A DNA stretch of 64,000 nucleotides from Flavobacteriaceae bacterium NBU2977 (GTDB taxonomy: Bacteria; Bacteroidota; Bacteroidia; Flavobacteriales; Flavobacteriaceae): NCBI GenBank assembly GCA_019931105.1, contig JAIOUW010000002.1:620001-684000 (forward strand), given 5' to 3'. The notes under the pieces were generated by a model. That model had not been told where the DNA came from, searched no databases, and saw only the letters and a list, made by a program, of their open reading frames with translations. The position numbers and the translations under genes are program-made. Shown one piece after another: positions 1-9,419 of this stretch (position 1 is the first letter of the stretch; every line of letters starts with the position of its first letter).

Positions 1-1
1 A

Positions 2-61
2 AAACTTCAACAACTAGATCCGGGCTTGATGGTTCTTCCCAAAAATCCTATTCTTTGTTAA
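2..61 (+). CDS. Possible 3' end of an upstream gene (partial)
   Basis: One forward frame is open from the window edge to a TAA at 59-61 and encodes about 19 residues ending LPKNPILC. The composition looks like a genuine protein tail and the next gene begins 46 bp later, but the fragment is too short to assign to a family. A second forward frame is also open here, so this could be chance. Confidence 0.3.
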   Translation, partial: KLQQLDPGLMVLPKNPILC

Positions 62-107
62 GGTATTCTTTTGTAATTTGTTGTCATAAAATCAACTGGT
101 CACTATC

Positions 108-1574
108 ATGAAAGACGACAAAGACAAAAAACCGGGCAATTCAAGAAGAAAATTTATCAAGCAAGGAGCAATGGCTTCCTCTATTTTCATAGTTCCCAGG
201 CATGTTTTGGGAGGAGTAGGGTACGTTGCGCCCAGTGACCGTTTAGCCTTGGCGGCCATCGGTGCCGGAGGCAAAGGAGCCAGCGACATCAAGAACGCCT
301 CGGTCAACGGTCGCGAAAAAGTAGTTGCACTCTGTGACGTCGATTTTTCAGGTTCGGCCAAGCGGTCAGTAGAAAATTTTCCGAAGGCCAAGTTATTTGA
401 CGACTACCGTGTGATGTTGGACAAAAAGAAAAACATCGATGCGGTAACGATCTCTACGCCCGATCATGTTCATGGTCCGGCCGCCAAATATGCTATGGAA
501 CGCGGCATTCACGTTTATGTTCAAAAACCGATGACACATAATATCAGGGAAGCTCGAATGCTTACCGAAATGGCCCGTGAAAAGAAGATAGTGACCCAAA
601 TGGGGAATCAAGGAGGTTCGAATCCACTTTTGAATATGGTACAAAATTGGATCGATACCGATGCGGTCGGGGCCATTTCAAAAGTCCAGGTATGGACCAA
701 CCGCCCCGTATGGCCCCAAGGAGGCGCAATGCCCGCTCCTGACCCAAGTTCAAAGCCATCGGCACTAAATTGGGATCTATGGTTGGGGCCGGCGCCGTTC
801 AAGGAATATACTCCTAATCTACATCCTTTTAGTTGGAGAGGATGGTGGGATTACGGCACAGGGGCCCTTGGCGATGTCGGATGCCATTTGATAGACATTC
901 CATTCCGCACTTTAGGCCTTAAATATCCGACCGATGCCGAATGTAGTGTGGGGTCGGTGTTCTCTCAAATGTGGAGTCCTGATTATCACCCTGAAGGCTG
1001 TCCTGCCTCTTCGTTCATCACATTGCATTTCGATGCGACCGAAAAAAGCAAGTCGCCCATAGAAATGACGTGGAGCGACGGTGGTATTCGTCCTTCACAC
1101 CCAGATATCATTCCCGCCGACCATGACATAGGAGGAAAGAACAGTGCGAACGGTGTATTGATAATCGGTGAAAAAGGAATCATTTCGACGAACATCAACG
1201 ATAGCTCTCCGATTATGCCGAAGCTGTATTTAAACGACGGCACTACCGACTTTGGCCCCGAAATCGAGGATAACGAGGAACCCGAATATGGCCACCAACG
1301 TAAATGGGTCGATGCCTGTAAGGCAGGCTTCGGAAGTGAAGAACATTTAGGTTTGACTTCTTCCTTCGATTATGCCGGACCTATGACCGAGACCGTATTG
1401 ATGGGCAACTTGGCCATTCGCTCGTATTTGCTCCGCAGGGAAAACGAAAAAAACCAAATGGAGTTCTTCGGCCGCAAAAAATTGTTATGGGACGGCGAAA
1501 ATATGCGCATTACCAATCTTGAAGAAGCCAATCAATTTGTTGGAAGAACCTACCGTGATGGGTTTGTTGTTTAA
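108..1574 (+). CDS. Gfo/Idh/MocA family oxidoreductase with Tat signal
   Basis: A predicted NAD(P)-dependent sugar or polyol oxidoreductase of 488 aa. The N-terminus carries a twin-arginine motif (SRRKF, residues 12-16) followed by a hydrophobic stretch, so it is probably exported folded to the periplasm. A Rossmann motif GAGGKG lies at 52-57, and QKP at 139-141 takes the place of the family's EKP motif. The C-terminal half has the alpha/beta substrate domain typical of the long Bacteroidota members, which are usually linked to carbohydrate breakdown. The substrate cannot be read from sequence. It converges on pcm with a 60-bp gap and no clear terminator. The start is ATG, and no better one exists before the Tat motif. 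Confidence 0.9.
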   Translation: MKDDKDKKPGNSRRKFIKQGAMASSIFIVPRHVLGGVGYVAPSDRLALAAIGAGGKGASDIKNASVNGREKVVALCDVDFSGSAKRSVENFPKAKLFDDYRVMLDKKKNIDAVTISTPDHVHGPAAKYAMERGIHVYVQKPMTHNIREARMLTEMAREKKIVTQMGNQGGSNPLLNMVQNWIDTDAVGAISKVQVWTNRPVWPQGGAMPAPDPSSKPSALNWDLWLGPAPFKEYTPNLHPFSWRGWWDYGTGALGDVGCHLIDIPFRTLGLKYPTDAECSVGSVFSQMWSPDYHPEGCPASSFITLHFDATEKSKSPIEMTWSDGGIRPSHPDIIPADHDIGGKNSANGVLIIGEKGIISTNINDSSPIMPKLYLNDGTTDFGPEIEDNEEPEYGHQRKWVDACKAGFGSEEHLGLTSSFDYAGPMTETVLMGNLAIRSYLLRRENEKNQMEFFGRKKLLWDGENMRITNLEEANQFVGRTYRDGFVV

Positions 1575-1634
1575 TGATATGGTCAAGAGTGGCGTTATAT
1601 GCGCGTTCCTCCTTTGAAGATTATAATGAAAAGC

Positions 1635-2276
1635 TTAGTTTTTATCTTCTAACATAGGTACGAAACGAAAGACCCCTAATTCCTTTTTCTCGAACTCCTT
1701 CTCAGATGTTCGTATATATAGAGTCATGGTTTGGTCATCTTCGCCCACGGGTATAACCAACCTGCCCCCCATTTTCAACTGCGACAATAGGGATTTCGGG
1801 GTCTCAGGCGCTCCAGCGGTCACAATAATACCATCAAAAGGGGCTTCTTCGGGCAAACCTTTATAACCATCTCCGAAGATGGACTTTTTAGGGCGATAAC
1901 CCATTTTCTTGAAAAATATATTTGTCTTTTTAAAGAGCTCTATTTGACGTTCAATGGTAAAAACCTTGGCTTTCAATGCCAATAATATTGCTGTCTGGTA
2001 CCCGCTTCCGGTACCTATTTCTAAAATCTTATCCCCCGGTTCTACCTGCAAAAGCTCTGTTTGAAAGGCGACAGTATAAGGTTGTGAAATAGTCTGTTCA
2101 GCACTAATGGGAAAAGCTTTGTCCTGATACGCATGGCCTTCAAAGCTACTGTCCATAAACAAATGACGGGGAACGGCACGGATGGCATTCAATACTTTTT
2201 TATCGCTTATTCCTTTGGCAATCAACAATTCTGCCAACTTATTGCGCATACCACGATGCTTCAATGTATCTTTCAA
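1635..2276 (-). CDS. pcm: Protein-L-isoaspartate O-methyltransferase
   Basis: Methylates isoaspartyl residues in aged proteins using S-adenosylmethionine, starting their repair. The SAM-binding motif EIGTGSGYQ is present, as is the family signature QTISQPY. The frame is open up to a TTG at 2300, but the conserved N-terminal pattern KDT-KH-G-R begins right after a TTG at 2276, so I place the start there (213 aa). The first ATG, at 2249, would cut into the conserved helix. It stands alone on the minus strand between two plus-strand genes. Confidence 0.88.
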   Translation of the reverse strand: MKDTLKHRGMRNKLAELLIAKGISDKKVLNAIRAVPRHLFMDSSFEGHAYQDKAFPISAEQTISQPYTVAFQTELLQVEPGDKILEIGTGSGYQTAILLALKAKVFTIERQIELFKKTNIFFKKMGYRPKKSIFGDGYKGLPEEAPFDGIIVTAGAPETPKSLLSQLKMGGRLVIPVGEDDQTMTLYIRTSEKEFEKKELGVFRFVPMLEDKN

Positions 2277-2458
2277 AGGTTTGGTTTTTTTGAATTCCAA
2301 AGTTAGGGAAGTAATTCAAATAAAAATCAAAACAAAGTTTGCCGAACTACGTTTACCGTATCAAAATGTCGTCAACTTTCACTGCCGGGCCTTCATCGCT
2401 ATGGCCAAAAGAAGCTACTAAACCTAAAGGCATGGACCGTTTACTCTTAACAATTATG

Positions 2459-2466
2459 TATTTTTG
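2459..2466 (+). promoter_or_regulatory. Flavobacterial -7 box TATTTTTG
   Basis: An exact match to the Bacteroidota -7 consensus TAnnTTTG, 15 bases before the ATG at 2482. It covers the upstream TTG at 2464 that could otherwise be read as the start of the next gene, so it rules that start out. No clear -33 TTG was found at the expected distance. Confidence 0.6.
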
Positions 2467-2481
2467 GGCAAAATAAAAATT

Positions 2482-3441
2482 ATGCTTAAAGTAGGGGTCT
2501 TGGGTGCCGGCCATCTCGGTAAGATTCATTTGCGCCTTCTGAACGAATCGACCAAATATGAACTTATCGGTTTTTACGATGCTGACGAGATCAACGGCAA
2601 AAATGTAGCCGCCGAATTCGGTTATACCTATTTTGACAATATCAACCAGCTCATCAAAAGTGTTGATGTTGTAGATATCGTTACCCCTACCCTTTCCCAT
2701 TACAAGTGCGCGAAAAAAGCGATGGAACAGGGCAAACACGTGTTTCTCGAAAAGCCCATTACCAATACCCTCGAAGAAGCAAACGAGTTGTTATTGCTGG
2801 AAAAAAAGTATCGTGTAAAAGGTCAAGTGGGCCATGTCGAGCGTTTTAATCCCGCTTTTAAGGCCGTCAAGGAGAGTATCAAGGATCCGATGTTCATAGA
2901 GACCCATAGATTGGCAGAGTTTAATCCGAGGGGTACCGATGTTCCGGTAGTATTAGACCTTATGATCCATGATATCGATGCCATTCTAAGCGTGGTCTCG
3001 TCTGATGTAAAACAGATCAATGCGAGCGGGGTTTCCGTAATAAGTAAATCTCCTGACATTGCCAATGCACGGCTTGAATTCGAAAACGGATGTGTTGCCA
3101 ACTTAACGGCGAGCCGTATATCGCTGAAGAATATGCGCAAGTCACGCTTTTTTCAAAAAGACGCCTATATATCGGTCGATTTTTTGGAAAAAAAAGTGGA
3201 GGTCGTCAAAATGAAGGATGCACCCGAAACCATTGGCGATTTTGATATGGTCTTGCAGAATGCCGAAGGAGAAAAAAAACAGATCTATTTCGAAAATCCT
3301 GAGATTTTTGAAAACAATGCTATTTTAGATGAGCTCGAAACATTTGCCGATGCCATTAACAATGATACGGTTCCTGTGGTAACATTGGAACAGGGTACTG
3401 CGGCACTAAAGGTAGCATTGGCTATAATCGAATCTTTTTAA
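2482..3441 (+). CDS. Gfo/Idh/MocA family oxidoreductase (cytoplasmic)
   Basis: A 319-aa NAD(P)-dependent dehydrogenase with no signal peptide. The Rossmann motif GAGHLG is at residues 8-13 and the family EKP motif is near residue 95 (LEKPITN). The start is the ATG at 2482; an in-frame TTG six codons earlier lies inside the -7 promoter box. It is followed after 11 bp by a 3-hydroxyacyl-CoA dehydrogenase and heads a compact plus-strand run to about 9.9 kb. The substrate is unknown. It shares the family, but little detailed sequence, with the exported oxidoreductase at the start of the window. Confidence 0.88.
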   Translation: MLKVGVLGAGHLGKIHLRLLNESTKYELIGFYDADEINGKNVAAEFGYTYFDNINQLIKSVDVVDIVTPTLSHYKCAKKAMEQGKHVFLEKPITNTLEEANELLLLEKKYRVKGQVGHVERFNPAFKAVKESIKDPMFIETHRLAEFNPRGTDVPVVLDLMIHDIDAILSVVSSDVKQINASGVSVISKSPDIANARLEFENGCVANLTASRISLKNMRKSRFFQKDAYISVDFLEKKVEVVKMKDAPETIGDFDMVLQNAEGEKKQIYFENPEIFENNAILDELETFADAINNDTVPVVTLEQGTAALKVALAIIESF

Positions 3442-3452
3442 ATCATATTCGC

Positions 3453-4340
3453 ATGCAAACAATTGCAGTTATCGGAGCAGGTACCATGGGTAATGGTATC
3501 GCACATGTTTTTGCCCAAAGCGGGTTTCAGGTCAACCTTATCGACATTTCGCAGAAATCTCTTGATACAGCTCTAGCGACAATATCTAAGAACCTTGACC
3601 GTATGGTGGCCAAAGAAAAAATAAATGAAACTGACAAGTCCGCTACCTTGGCAAATATTACTACGAATACGATACTCGTAGAAGGGGTGAAAAATGTTGA
3701 TCTTGTCGTTGAGGCGGCCACCGAAAATATCGAACTGAAGTTGGCCATTTTCAAGGAATTGGACGCAGCATGTGGGGCAACGACCATTTTAGCGACCAAT
3801 ACCTCCTCAATTTCCATAACCCAGATCGCCGCAGCTACAAATAGGCCCGAAATGGTAATCGGCATGCATTTTATGAACCCCGTGCCCATTATGAAACTGG
3901 TTGAGATCATCCGAGGATATAGCACTTCGAACGACACCACAAAAGCGATCATGGAACTTGCTGAAAAATTGGGCAAAACCCCGACCGAGGTAAACGATTA
4001 CCCGGGTTTTGTGGCCAACCGCATTTTGATGCCCATGATAAACGAGGCTATCGAAACCCTATATAACGGGGTTGCGGGGGTTCAAGAAATCGATACCGTC
4101 ATGAGATTGGGAATGGCCCACCCAATGGGCCCCTTGCAATTGGCGGATTTCATAGGTCTCGACGTATGCCTCTCGATTCTCAATGTCATGTACGAGGGTT
4201 TCAAAAACCAAAAATATGCGCCTTGCCCTTTATTGGTCAATATGGTCAGGGCAAAGAAATTAGGTATTAAATCGGGCGAGGGTTTTTATGATTATTCAGC
4301 GTCGCGTAAAGCTGAAATTGTTTCCGAACAGTTCAAATAA
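3453..4340 (+). CDS. 3-hydroxybutyryl-CoA dehydrogenase family protein
   Basis: Oxidises or reduces short-chain 3-hydroxyacyl-CoA with NAD(P). The length (295 aa) matches the single-function HbdA/PaaH type. The N-terminal Rossmann motif GAGTMGNG is at 8-15, the probable catalytic His139 and Glu151 lie in HFMNP...EII, and the C-terminal 3HCDH helical domain follows NDYPGFVANR. It sits between a Gfo/Idh oxidoreductase and a DUF1015 gene with gaps of 11 and 5 bp, so the three are probably co-transcribed. Whether it serves fatty-acid breakdown or another pathway is not shown by the context. Confidence 0.9.
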   Translation: MQTIAVIGAGTMGNGIAHVFAQSGFQVNLIDISQKSLDTALATISKNLDRMVAKEKINETDKSATLANITTNTILVEGVKNVDLVVEAATENIELKLAIFKELDAACGATTILATNTSSISITQIAAATNRPEMVIGMHFMNPVPIMKLVEIIRGYSTSNDTTKAIMELAEKLGKTPTEVNDYPGFVANRILMPMINEAIETLYNGVAGVQEIDTVMRLGMAHPMGPLQLADFIGLDVCLSILNVMYEGFKNQKYAPCPLLVNMVRAKKLGIKSGEGFYDYSASRKAEIVSEQFK

Positions 4341-4345
4341 GAATT

Positions 4346-5614
4346 ATGGCCGTTGTTAGACCGTTCAAGGCAATACGCCCTAAAAATGACAAGGCATCAT
4401 TTGTCGTCTCACGCTCGTACGAAGATTATTCAAAAAAAGAACTGAACGCTACTTTAAAGTTTAATCCGTTTTCGTTTTTACATATTATCAACCCTGGATT
4501 CAAATTCGATAAAAAGGTCGTTGGAAACGAACGCTTCAAATTAGTTCGGAATAGGTACCTGGAGTTTTTGGAGGAGGATGTTCTGATGAAAGACGCCCAA
4601 GACTGTTTCTACCTGTATCAGATTGAGAAGAACAATTTCAGTTGCTGTGGTCTTTTCGCGGCCACCAGCGTTGCGGATTATCGAAATGGTGTTATCAAAA
4701 AACATGAGGACACCATAAGCCGACGCGAAAAACTTTTTGCAAACTACCTTCAAACGGTCAAATTCAACGCCGAACCGGTCTTGATGACATACCCGGACAC
4801 CGATTCCATTGCGAAAATTTTCGACCAAGAGAAACAACGGTCTCCCGAATACCACTTTACCACCACTGATAAGGTTACGCATAGGCTCTGGCCAATCTCA
4901 GACGAAAAGATCATACGCAAAATAAAAGATGAGTTCGCCGATATAAACGCCCTTTATATAGCCGATGGCCATCATCGATGTGCGTCCTCAGATTTGTTGG
5001 CCAACATTAGCGAAAAGGCAAACCCTGAACATTCGGGCAAAGAACCTTACAATTATTTTATGGGGTATTTGATTCCCGAATCCGAAATTTATATATATGA
5101 GTTCAACCGAATGGCAAAAGACCTGAACGGATTGACCAAAGAGGAATTTTTGGTTCGTCTCGATGAATACTTCCGCATTCAAAACAAAGGTGTCATACTT
5201 TACAAGCCCACACGGAAACATCATTTTGGGATGTATCTAGACGGGGAATTCTATTCCTTATACTTAAGAAAGAAAGCGTACGCTTTTACCGATCCGTTGA
5301 GCGAACTCGATACGCAAATATTGTATAAAACCATCCTTGAACCCATTTTGGGTATTACAGATCTGCGAAATGATAAACGTATCACCTATGGATATGGCAA
5401 ACACAATGTATTAAGGATGAAGGATGAAATCGATAAGGGCAACTACAAGGTTGGTTTCACCTTGGTACCATTAACAATGGATGAAATCAAGGATATCGCC
5501 GATGCCAACCTGGTCATGCCCCCTAAAAGCACTTATATCGAGCCCAAGTTGAGAAGTGGATTGGCCATTTATGAATTAGAGTATAAAAAGAATCGAAATT
5601 TAACTGTGAAATGA
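4346..5614 (+). CDS. DUF1015 family protein
   Basis: A 422-aa cytoplasmic protein matching the whole-length pattern of DUF1015 proteins: an N-terminal FKAIRP, a central IADGHHR motif with paired histidines that may bind metal or act in catalysis, and FVPLTMDEI-like and MPPKSTY motifs near the C-terminus. The family is widespread and has no established biochemical role that I can state; in some genomes it sits beside serine or phosphoglycerate metabolism genes. It overlaps the following yggS by 4 bases (ATGA), which implies translational coupling. Confidence 0.87.
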   Translation: MAVVRPFKAIRPKNDKASFVVSRSYEDYSKKELNATLKFNPFSFLHIINPGFKFDKKVVGNERFKLVRNRYLEFLEEDVLMKDAQDCFYLYQIEKNNFSCCGLFAATSVADYRNGVIKKHEDTISRREKLFANYLQTVKFNAEPVLMTYPDTDSIAKIFDQEKQRSPEYHFTTTDKVTHRLWPISDEKIIRKIKDEFADINALYIADGHHRCASSDLLANISEKANPEHSGKEPYNYFMGYLIPESEIYIYEFNRMAKDLNGLTKEEFLVRLDEYFRIQNKGVILYKPTRKHHFGMYLDGEFYSLYLRKKAYAFTDPLSELDTQILYKTILEPILGITDLRNDKRITYGYGKHNVLRMKDEIDKGNYKVGFTLVPLTMDEIKDIADANLVMPPKSTYIEPKLRSGLAIYELEYKKNRNLTVK

Positions 5615-6270
5615 CGATAACCGATAATCTGGCAAGAATAAAAAAAGGGCTGCCCCCGGGTGTTGAACTCGTTGCGGTATCGAAAACCAAGCCTGTTGAA
5701 GATATACTTAGGGCCTATAACAGTGGTCATTTGACCTTCGGCGAGAACAAAGTACAGGAGATGGTTTCAAAATGGGAACAATTGCCCAAGGATATTCAAT
5801 GGCACATGATCGGGCATCTACAACGAAACAAGGTAAAATATCTGGCCGAATTCGTATCGTTGATCCATGGTGTTGATAGTCTTAAACTTTTAAGAGAGAT
5901 AGACAAACAGGCCAAAAAACATAATCGGGTCATCAAATGTCTTTTACAGGTGCATATAGCGGAAGAGGATACAAAATTTGGTTTCGACCCCGATGAGCTG
6001 AATGAACTTGTTGAATCGAAAGAGTTACCGCAGTTGCCAAATGCCCAGATAGTGGGTCTAATGGGTATGGCTACGTTCACTGAAGACCAGTTACAGATTA
6101 GAAGGGAATTCAAAGCCCTCAAAAACCTGTTTGACGCGGTGAATGCCCAACTACCTGAAATATCGATACTTTCCATGGGTATGAGCGGTGATTACGAAAT
6201 CGCCATCGAAGAAGGCAGCACAATGGTCCGCATCGGAAGTAGTATCTTTGGTTCTAGAAACTATAGCTAA
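5611..6270 (+). CDS. YggS family PLP-binding protein
   Basis: A pyridoxal-phosphate carrier or homeostasis protein of 219 aa, the usual size. The lysine that forms the PLP Schiff base is Lys25 in VSKTK. GENKVQE, WHMIGHLQRNK and SMGMSGDYEIAI are family hallmarks near the N-terminus, the middle and the phosphate-binding C-terminus. The start ATG overlaps the stop of the DUF1015 gene. It is expected to be a monomeric cytoplasmic TIM barrel with no proven enzyme activity. Confidence 0.93.
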   Translation: MTITDNLARIKKGLPPGVELVAVSKTKPVEDILRAYNSGHLTFGENKVQEMVSKWEQLPKDIQWHMIGHLQRNKVKYLAEFVSLIHGVDSLKLLREIDKQAKKHNRVIKCLLQVHIAEEDTKFGFDPDELNELVESKELPQLPNAQIVGLMGMATFTEDQLQIRREFKALKNLFDAVNAQLPEISILSMGMSGDYEIAIEEGSTMVRIGSSIFGSRNYS

Positions 6271-6307
6271 CCTATCGTCTACGGTAACATGTATTGAACA
6301 AAAAGCA

Positions 6308-7678
6308 ATGTATTCGATTCTTGATATAGAGACAACAGGTGGAAAGTATAACGAGGAAGGCATCACCGAAATCGCCATCCATAGATTTGACGGGCATAAG
6401 GTAATCGATCGATTCATAAGCTTGGTCAATCCCGAACGTGAAATACAGCCATTCGTAGTCAATCTTACCGGCATTAACAATAAGATGCTGCGAACGGCCC
6501 CTAAATTTCATGAAGTGGCCAAGAGAATCGTTGAAATTACCGAAGACTCGGTATTAGTGGCCCACAATTCGCAATTCGATTATCGAATTTTACGTACCGA
6601 ATTTAGGCGCTTGGGGTATAATTTCGAACGTAAAACGCTCTGTACGGTGGAGCTTTCCAAAACATTGTTGCCAGAAGCCGAATCTTACAGTCTCGGCAAA
6701 TTGGTGCGTTCGTTGGGCATTGCGGTAAGCGATAGGCATAGAGCCAATGGTGATGCATTGGCGACGCTAAAATTGTTCAAACTATTATTGGCCAAAGACA
6801 GCGACAAATCCATACTCAAGACCGTTGTACGAAAAGAGGCCCACGGCGAGCTATCTGAAAGGCAACTTGATATCGTGGAACGAATGCCCTCTGAAACCGG
6901 TATTTATTATATGCATAATAAGGATGGGGAAATAATCTACCTTGCCAAAAGCAATAACATAAAAAAAAGGGTAAATCAACATTTCACCCAAGAAGGAAAC
7001 CGGGCACGCAGATTACAAAAGGAAACCAAAAAGGTGACCTTCGAAAAGACTGGAAGCGAACTCGTGGCCATTCTTAAAGAACAGGAAGAGTTGCGGCGCA
7101 ACTCGCCCAAGTTTAATTCACATACAAAACAACGGCTTTATAGCCACATAATGTTGGCCGAAGAAAATGATCGAGGCTACATTTGTCTGCAAATCGCTAA
7201 GGCGACCCCAACAAAAAAGGGCCTAATGACTTTCAATGGTATTCATAGTGCCATTAACTTCCTTGATAAATTAAACGAAGAATTTACATTGTGTCCCGAA
7301 CTAAATGGTCTTGCCGGGACCGGTGCGAATGACCCAGGGCATAATCCTGAAAAATGTAACGGGGCGTGTTCGGCCCAAGAACCCGTCGAGCAGTATAATG
7401 CTCGAGTTGAATCTGCACTAAAAAAATATAGCTCGAACGGAAAGAGTTTTGTTCTTGTAGACAAGGGGCGTGAAATTGGTGAATACAGTGCCATTCTTAT
7501 CAAAAATGGTATTTTTAAGGGATTGGGGTACTACGACCTTAACCATCAAATCAATAATATTCATATCTTAGAATCATTGATTACCCCGATGGAGAGCAAC
7601 GAAAACACCGCTCACATTATCGACTCGTACCTAAGAAAAAGAAAGGTCATCAAGAAAATAGAATTAGACATAGTTTGA
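6308..7678 (+). CDS. DnaQ-like 3'-5' exonuclease fused to a UvrC-type GIY-YIG domain
   Basis: A 456-aa two-domain protein. Residues 1 to about 165 are a DEDD exonuclease with ExoI DIETTG at the N-terminus, ExoII HNSQFDYR in the middle and ExoIII HRANGDA. Residues about 200-290 resemble the UvrC/Cho GIY-YIG nuclease, but the second motif reads YLAKS instead of YIGKS/YVGKA, so the conserved glycine is missing. The C-terminal part has three cysteines (LCPEL...KCNGAC) like the UvrC cysteine cluster. The open frame begins inside yggS at a GTG (6188), but the exonuclease fold begins exactly at the ATG at 6308, which I take as the start. Probable role: DNA repair or proofreading. Confidence 0.88.
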   Translation: MYSILDIETTGGKYNEEGITEIAIHRFDGHKVIDRFISLVNPEREIQPFVVNLTGINNKMLRTAPKFHEVAKRIVEITEDSVLVAHNSQFDYRILRTEFRRLGYNFERKTLCTVELSKTLLPEAESYSLGKLVRSLGIAVSDRHRANGDALATLKLFKLLLAKDSDKSILKTVVRKEAHGELSERQLDIVERMPSETGIYYMHNKDGEIIYLAKSNNIKKRVNQHFTQEGNRARRLQKETKKVTFEKTGSELVAILKEQEELRRNSPKFNSHTKQRLYSHIMLAEENDRGYICLQIAKATPTKKGLMTFNGIHSAINFLDKLNEEFTLCPELNGLAGTGANDPGHNPEKCNGACSAQEPVEQYNARVESALKKYSSNGKSFVLVDKGREIGEYSAILIKNGIFKGLGYYDLNHQINNIHILESLITPMESNENTAHIIDSYLRKRKVIKKIELDIV

Positions 7679-8514
7679 AAGACGATAAATCTGATACTGG
7701 ATGGAGAAGAAAACTCCATGAGGTAATATACGGTACACATACCCCTGCAGGAAAACTGTTCGATATTCTTCTGCTTGTTCTTATACTTTACAGCATTATC
7801 GTCGTAATGCTTGAAAGCGTTCCTCGATTTGACACTAAGTACCATGAATTCTTGAACATCTCTGAATGGGTGGTCACCATTCTATTTTCCATAGAGTATA
7901 TTCTCAGGGTAATCTGTATCAATAAGCCTAGAAAGTATATTTTCAGTTTTTTTGGTATAGTCGATCTATTGTCCACCATCCCGAAATATCTTTCTTATTT
8001 TTTGGTAGGATCGCAATATCTTACCGCTTTCAGGGCCCTGAGATTGTTAAGGGTTTTTAGGATCTTGAAATTGGTCCGTTTCGTTGGTGAGTCGAATAAT
8101 TTGGTAAGAGCTTTGAAAGCCAGTCGGACGAAAATTTTTGTTTTCGTGTTTTTTGTATTGGTCATTTCCGTACTTCTGGGCACCCTAATGTATCTTATTG
8201 AAGGGCCCGAACATGGCTTTAACAGTATACCCCATAGCGTATACTGGACGATTGTTACCTTGACAACGGTCGGCTACGGTGATATTTCACCTGAAACGGC
8301 TTTAGGACAGTTTCTTGCCACATTGATCATGATCATTGGATATGGAATAATCGCGGTACCGACAGGAATTGTATCGGCCGAATACGCCTCGGCACAAAAC
8401 AAGGCCAAAGATTTGGATGAGGGAAGATCTTGTCCGAATTGCAGTGCCGAAATCTATCGCTCCGATGCCGATTTTTGCAGAAAATGTGGGTATGATATAA
8501 CCGATGAGGCGTGA
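7675..8514 (+). CDS. Voltage-gated K+ channel-type ion transporter with C-terminal zinc ribbon
   Basis: A 279-aa inner-membrane channel subunit. Six membrane segments can be traced (S1 near 28-48, S4 near 120-135 with regularly spaced arginines, pore helix and S6 near 185-235). The selectivity filter TTVGYGD at 197-203 predicts potassium selectivity. After S6 comes a short zinc-ribbon-like module with Cys253, Cys256, Cys268 and Cys271. The start is a TTG that overlaps the stop of the exonuclease gene by 4 bases. The end overlaps miaA in the same way, so it lies inside a coupled operon. Confidence 0.88.
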   Translation: MKDDKSDTGWRRKLHEVIYGTHTPAGKLFDILLLVLILYSIIVVMLESVPRFDTKYHEFLNISEWVVTILFSIEYILRVICINKPRKYIFSFFGIVDLLSTIPKYLSYFLVGSQYLTAFRALRLLRVFRILKLVRFVGESNNLVRALKASRTKIFVFVFFVLVISVLLGTLMYLIEGPEHGFNSIPHSVYWTIVTLTTVGYGDISPETALGQFLATLIMIIGYGIIAVPTGIVSAEYASAQNKAKDLDEGRSCPNCSAEIYRSDADFCRKCGYDITDEA

Positions 8515-9419
8515 AGCTGCTACTGGCAATAGTTGGGCCCACTGCCATAGGAAAAACGACCCTTGCCATTGCCTTGGCGAAATATTTCGGAACAGAGATT
8601 ATTTCGGCCGATTCACGCCAGTTTTACAAGGAAATGAAAATTGGCACCGCAGTTCCTTCAAAGGATGAGCTGGCCGATGTACCGCATCATTTTATTCAGC
8701 ACAAGAGCATTTTAGAGCCTTATACGGTAGGTGATTTTGAACATGAGGCCATGGCCAAACTCGATGAACTTTTTCGTATCAAGAATATTGCCGTTATGGT
8801 TGGTGGAAGTGGACTTTATATTGACGCGATCACAAAAGGTCTTGACAATTTTCCCAAGGTAAGCCCAAAAATAAGGAGCAAACTTAACGATACTTATAAG
8901 AAAAATGGTATTAAAGCCCTTCAAGAACAGCTAAAAATCTTGGACCCAACCTATTATTCCAAAGTAGACAGAGCCAATCCGCACCGACTGATAAGGGCCT
9001 TGGAAATATGCTTGGGCACAGGTTCGCCCTACTCTACTTTTTTAAACCAAAAAAGAGTAGAGCGCCCTTTCGAGACATTTACCATTGGCATATCTGCCGA
9101 TAGACCAATAATCTATGACCGTATCAATGAACGCGTTGACGTCATGATCGCCACAGGCCTGATCCAAGAGGCTGAAAGACTATATAAATATCGCTCGTTA
9201 AACGCCTTGCAAACTGTGGGTTATACTGAATTGTTCAAATACCTCGATGGGGAGTGGTCTCTCGAATTCGCCATTTCTGAAATCAAAAAAAATACCCGCA
9301 GGTTTGCCAAACGCCAATTAACATGGTTCAGAAAGGGCGAAAATACCCTATGGGTAGATTATCAGGATGATATTTCGGGTGCCATTTCCGTTATTGAAAA
9401 AAAGCTTGAATCGGCATGA
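8511..9419 (+). CDS. miaA: tRNA dimethylallyltransferase
   Basis: Adds the dimethylallyl group to A37 of tRNAs that read codons starting with U. The P-loop GPTAIGKT is at residues 9-16, followed by DSRQFYKEM and GGSGLYI, all conserved in MiaA. The length of 302 aa is normal. The start is a GTG that overlaps the stop of the channel gene (GTGA), and the next ATG would lie beyond the P-loop. The gene ends in an ATGA overlap with the gluconokinase. Confidence 0.96.
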   Translation: MKLLLAIVGPTAIGKTTLAIALAKYFGTEIISADSRQFYKEMKIGTAVPSKDELADVPHHFIQHKSILEPYTVGDFEHEAMAKLDELFRIKNIAVMVGGSGLYIDAITKGLDNFPKVSPKIRSKLNDTYKKNGIKALQEQLKILDPTYYSKVDRANPHRLIRALEICLGTGSPYSTFLNQKRVERPFETFTIGISADRPIIYDRINERVDVMIATGLIQEAERLYKYRSLNALQTVGYTELFKYLDGEWSLEFAISEIKKNTRRFAKRQLTWFRKGENTLWVDYQDDISGAISVIEKKLESA

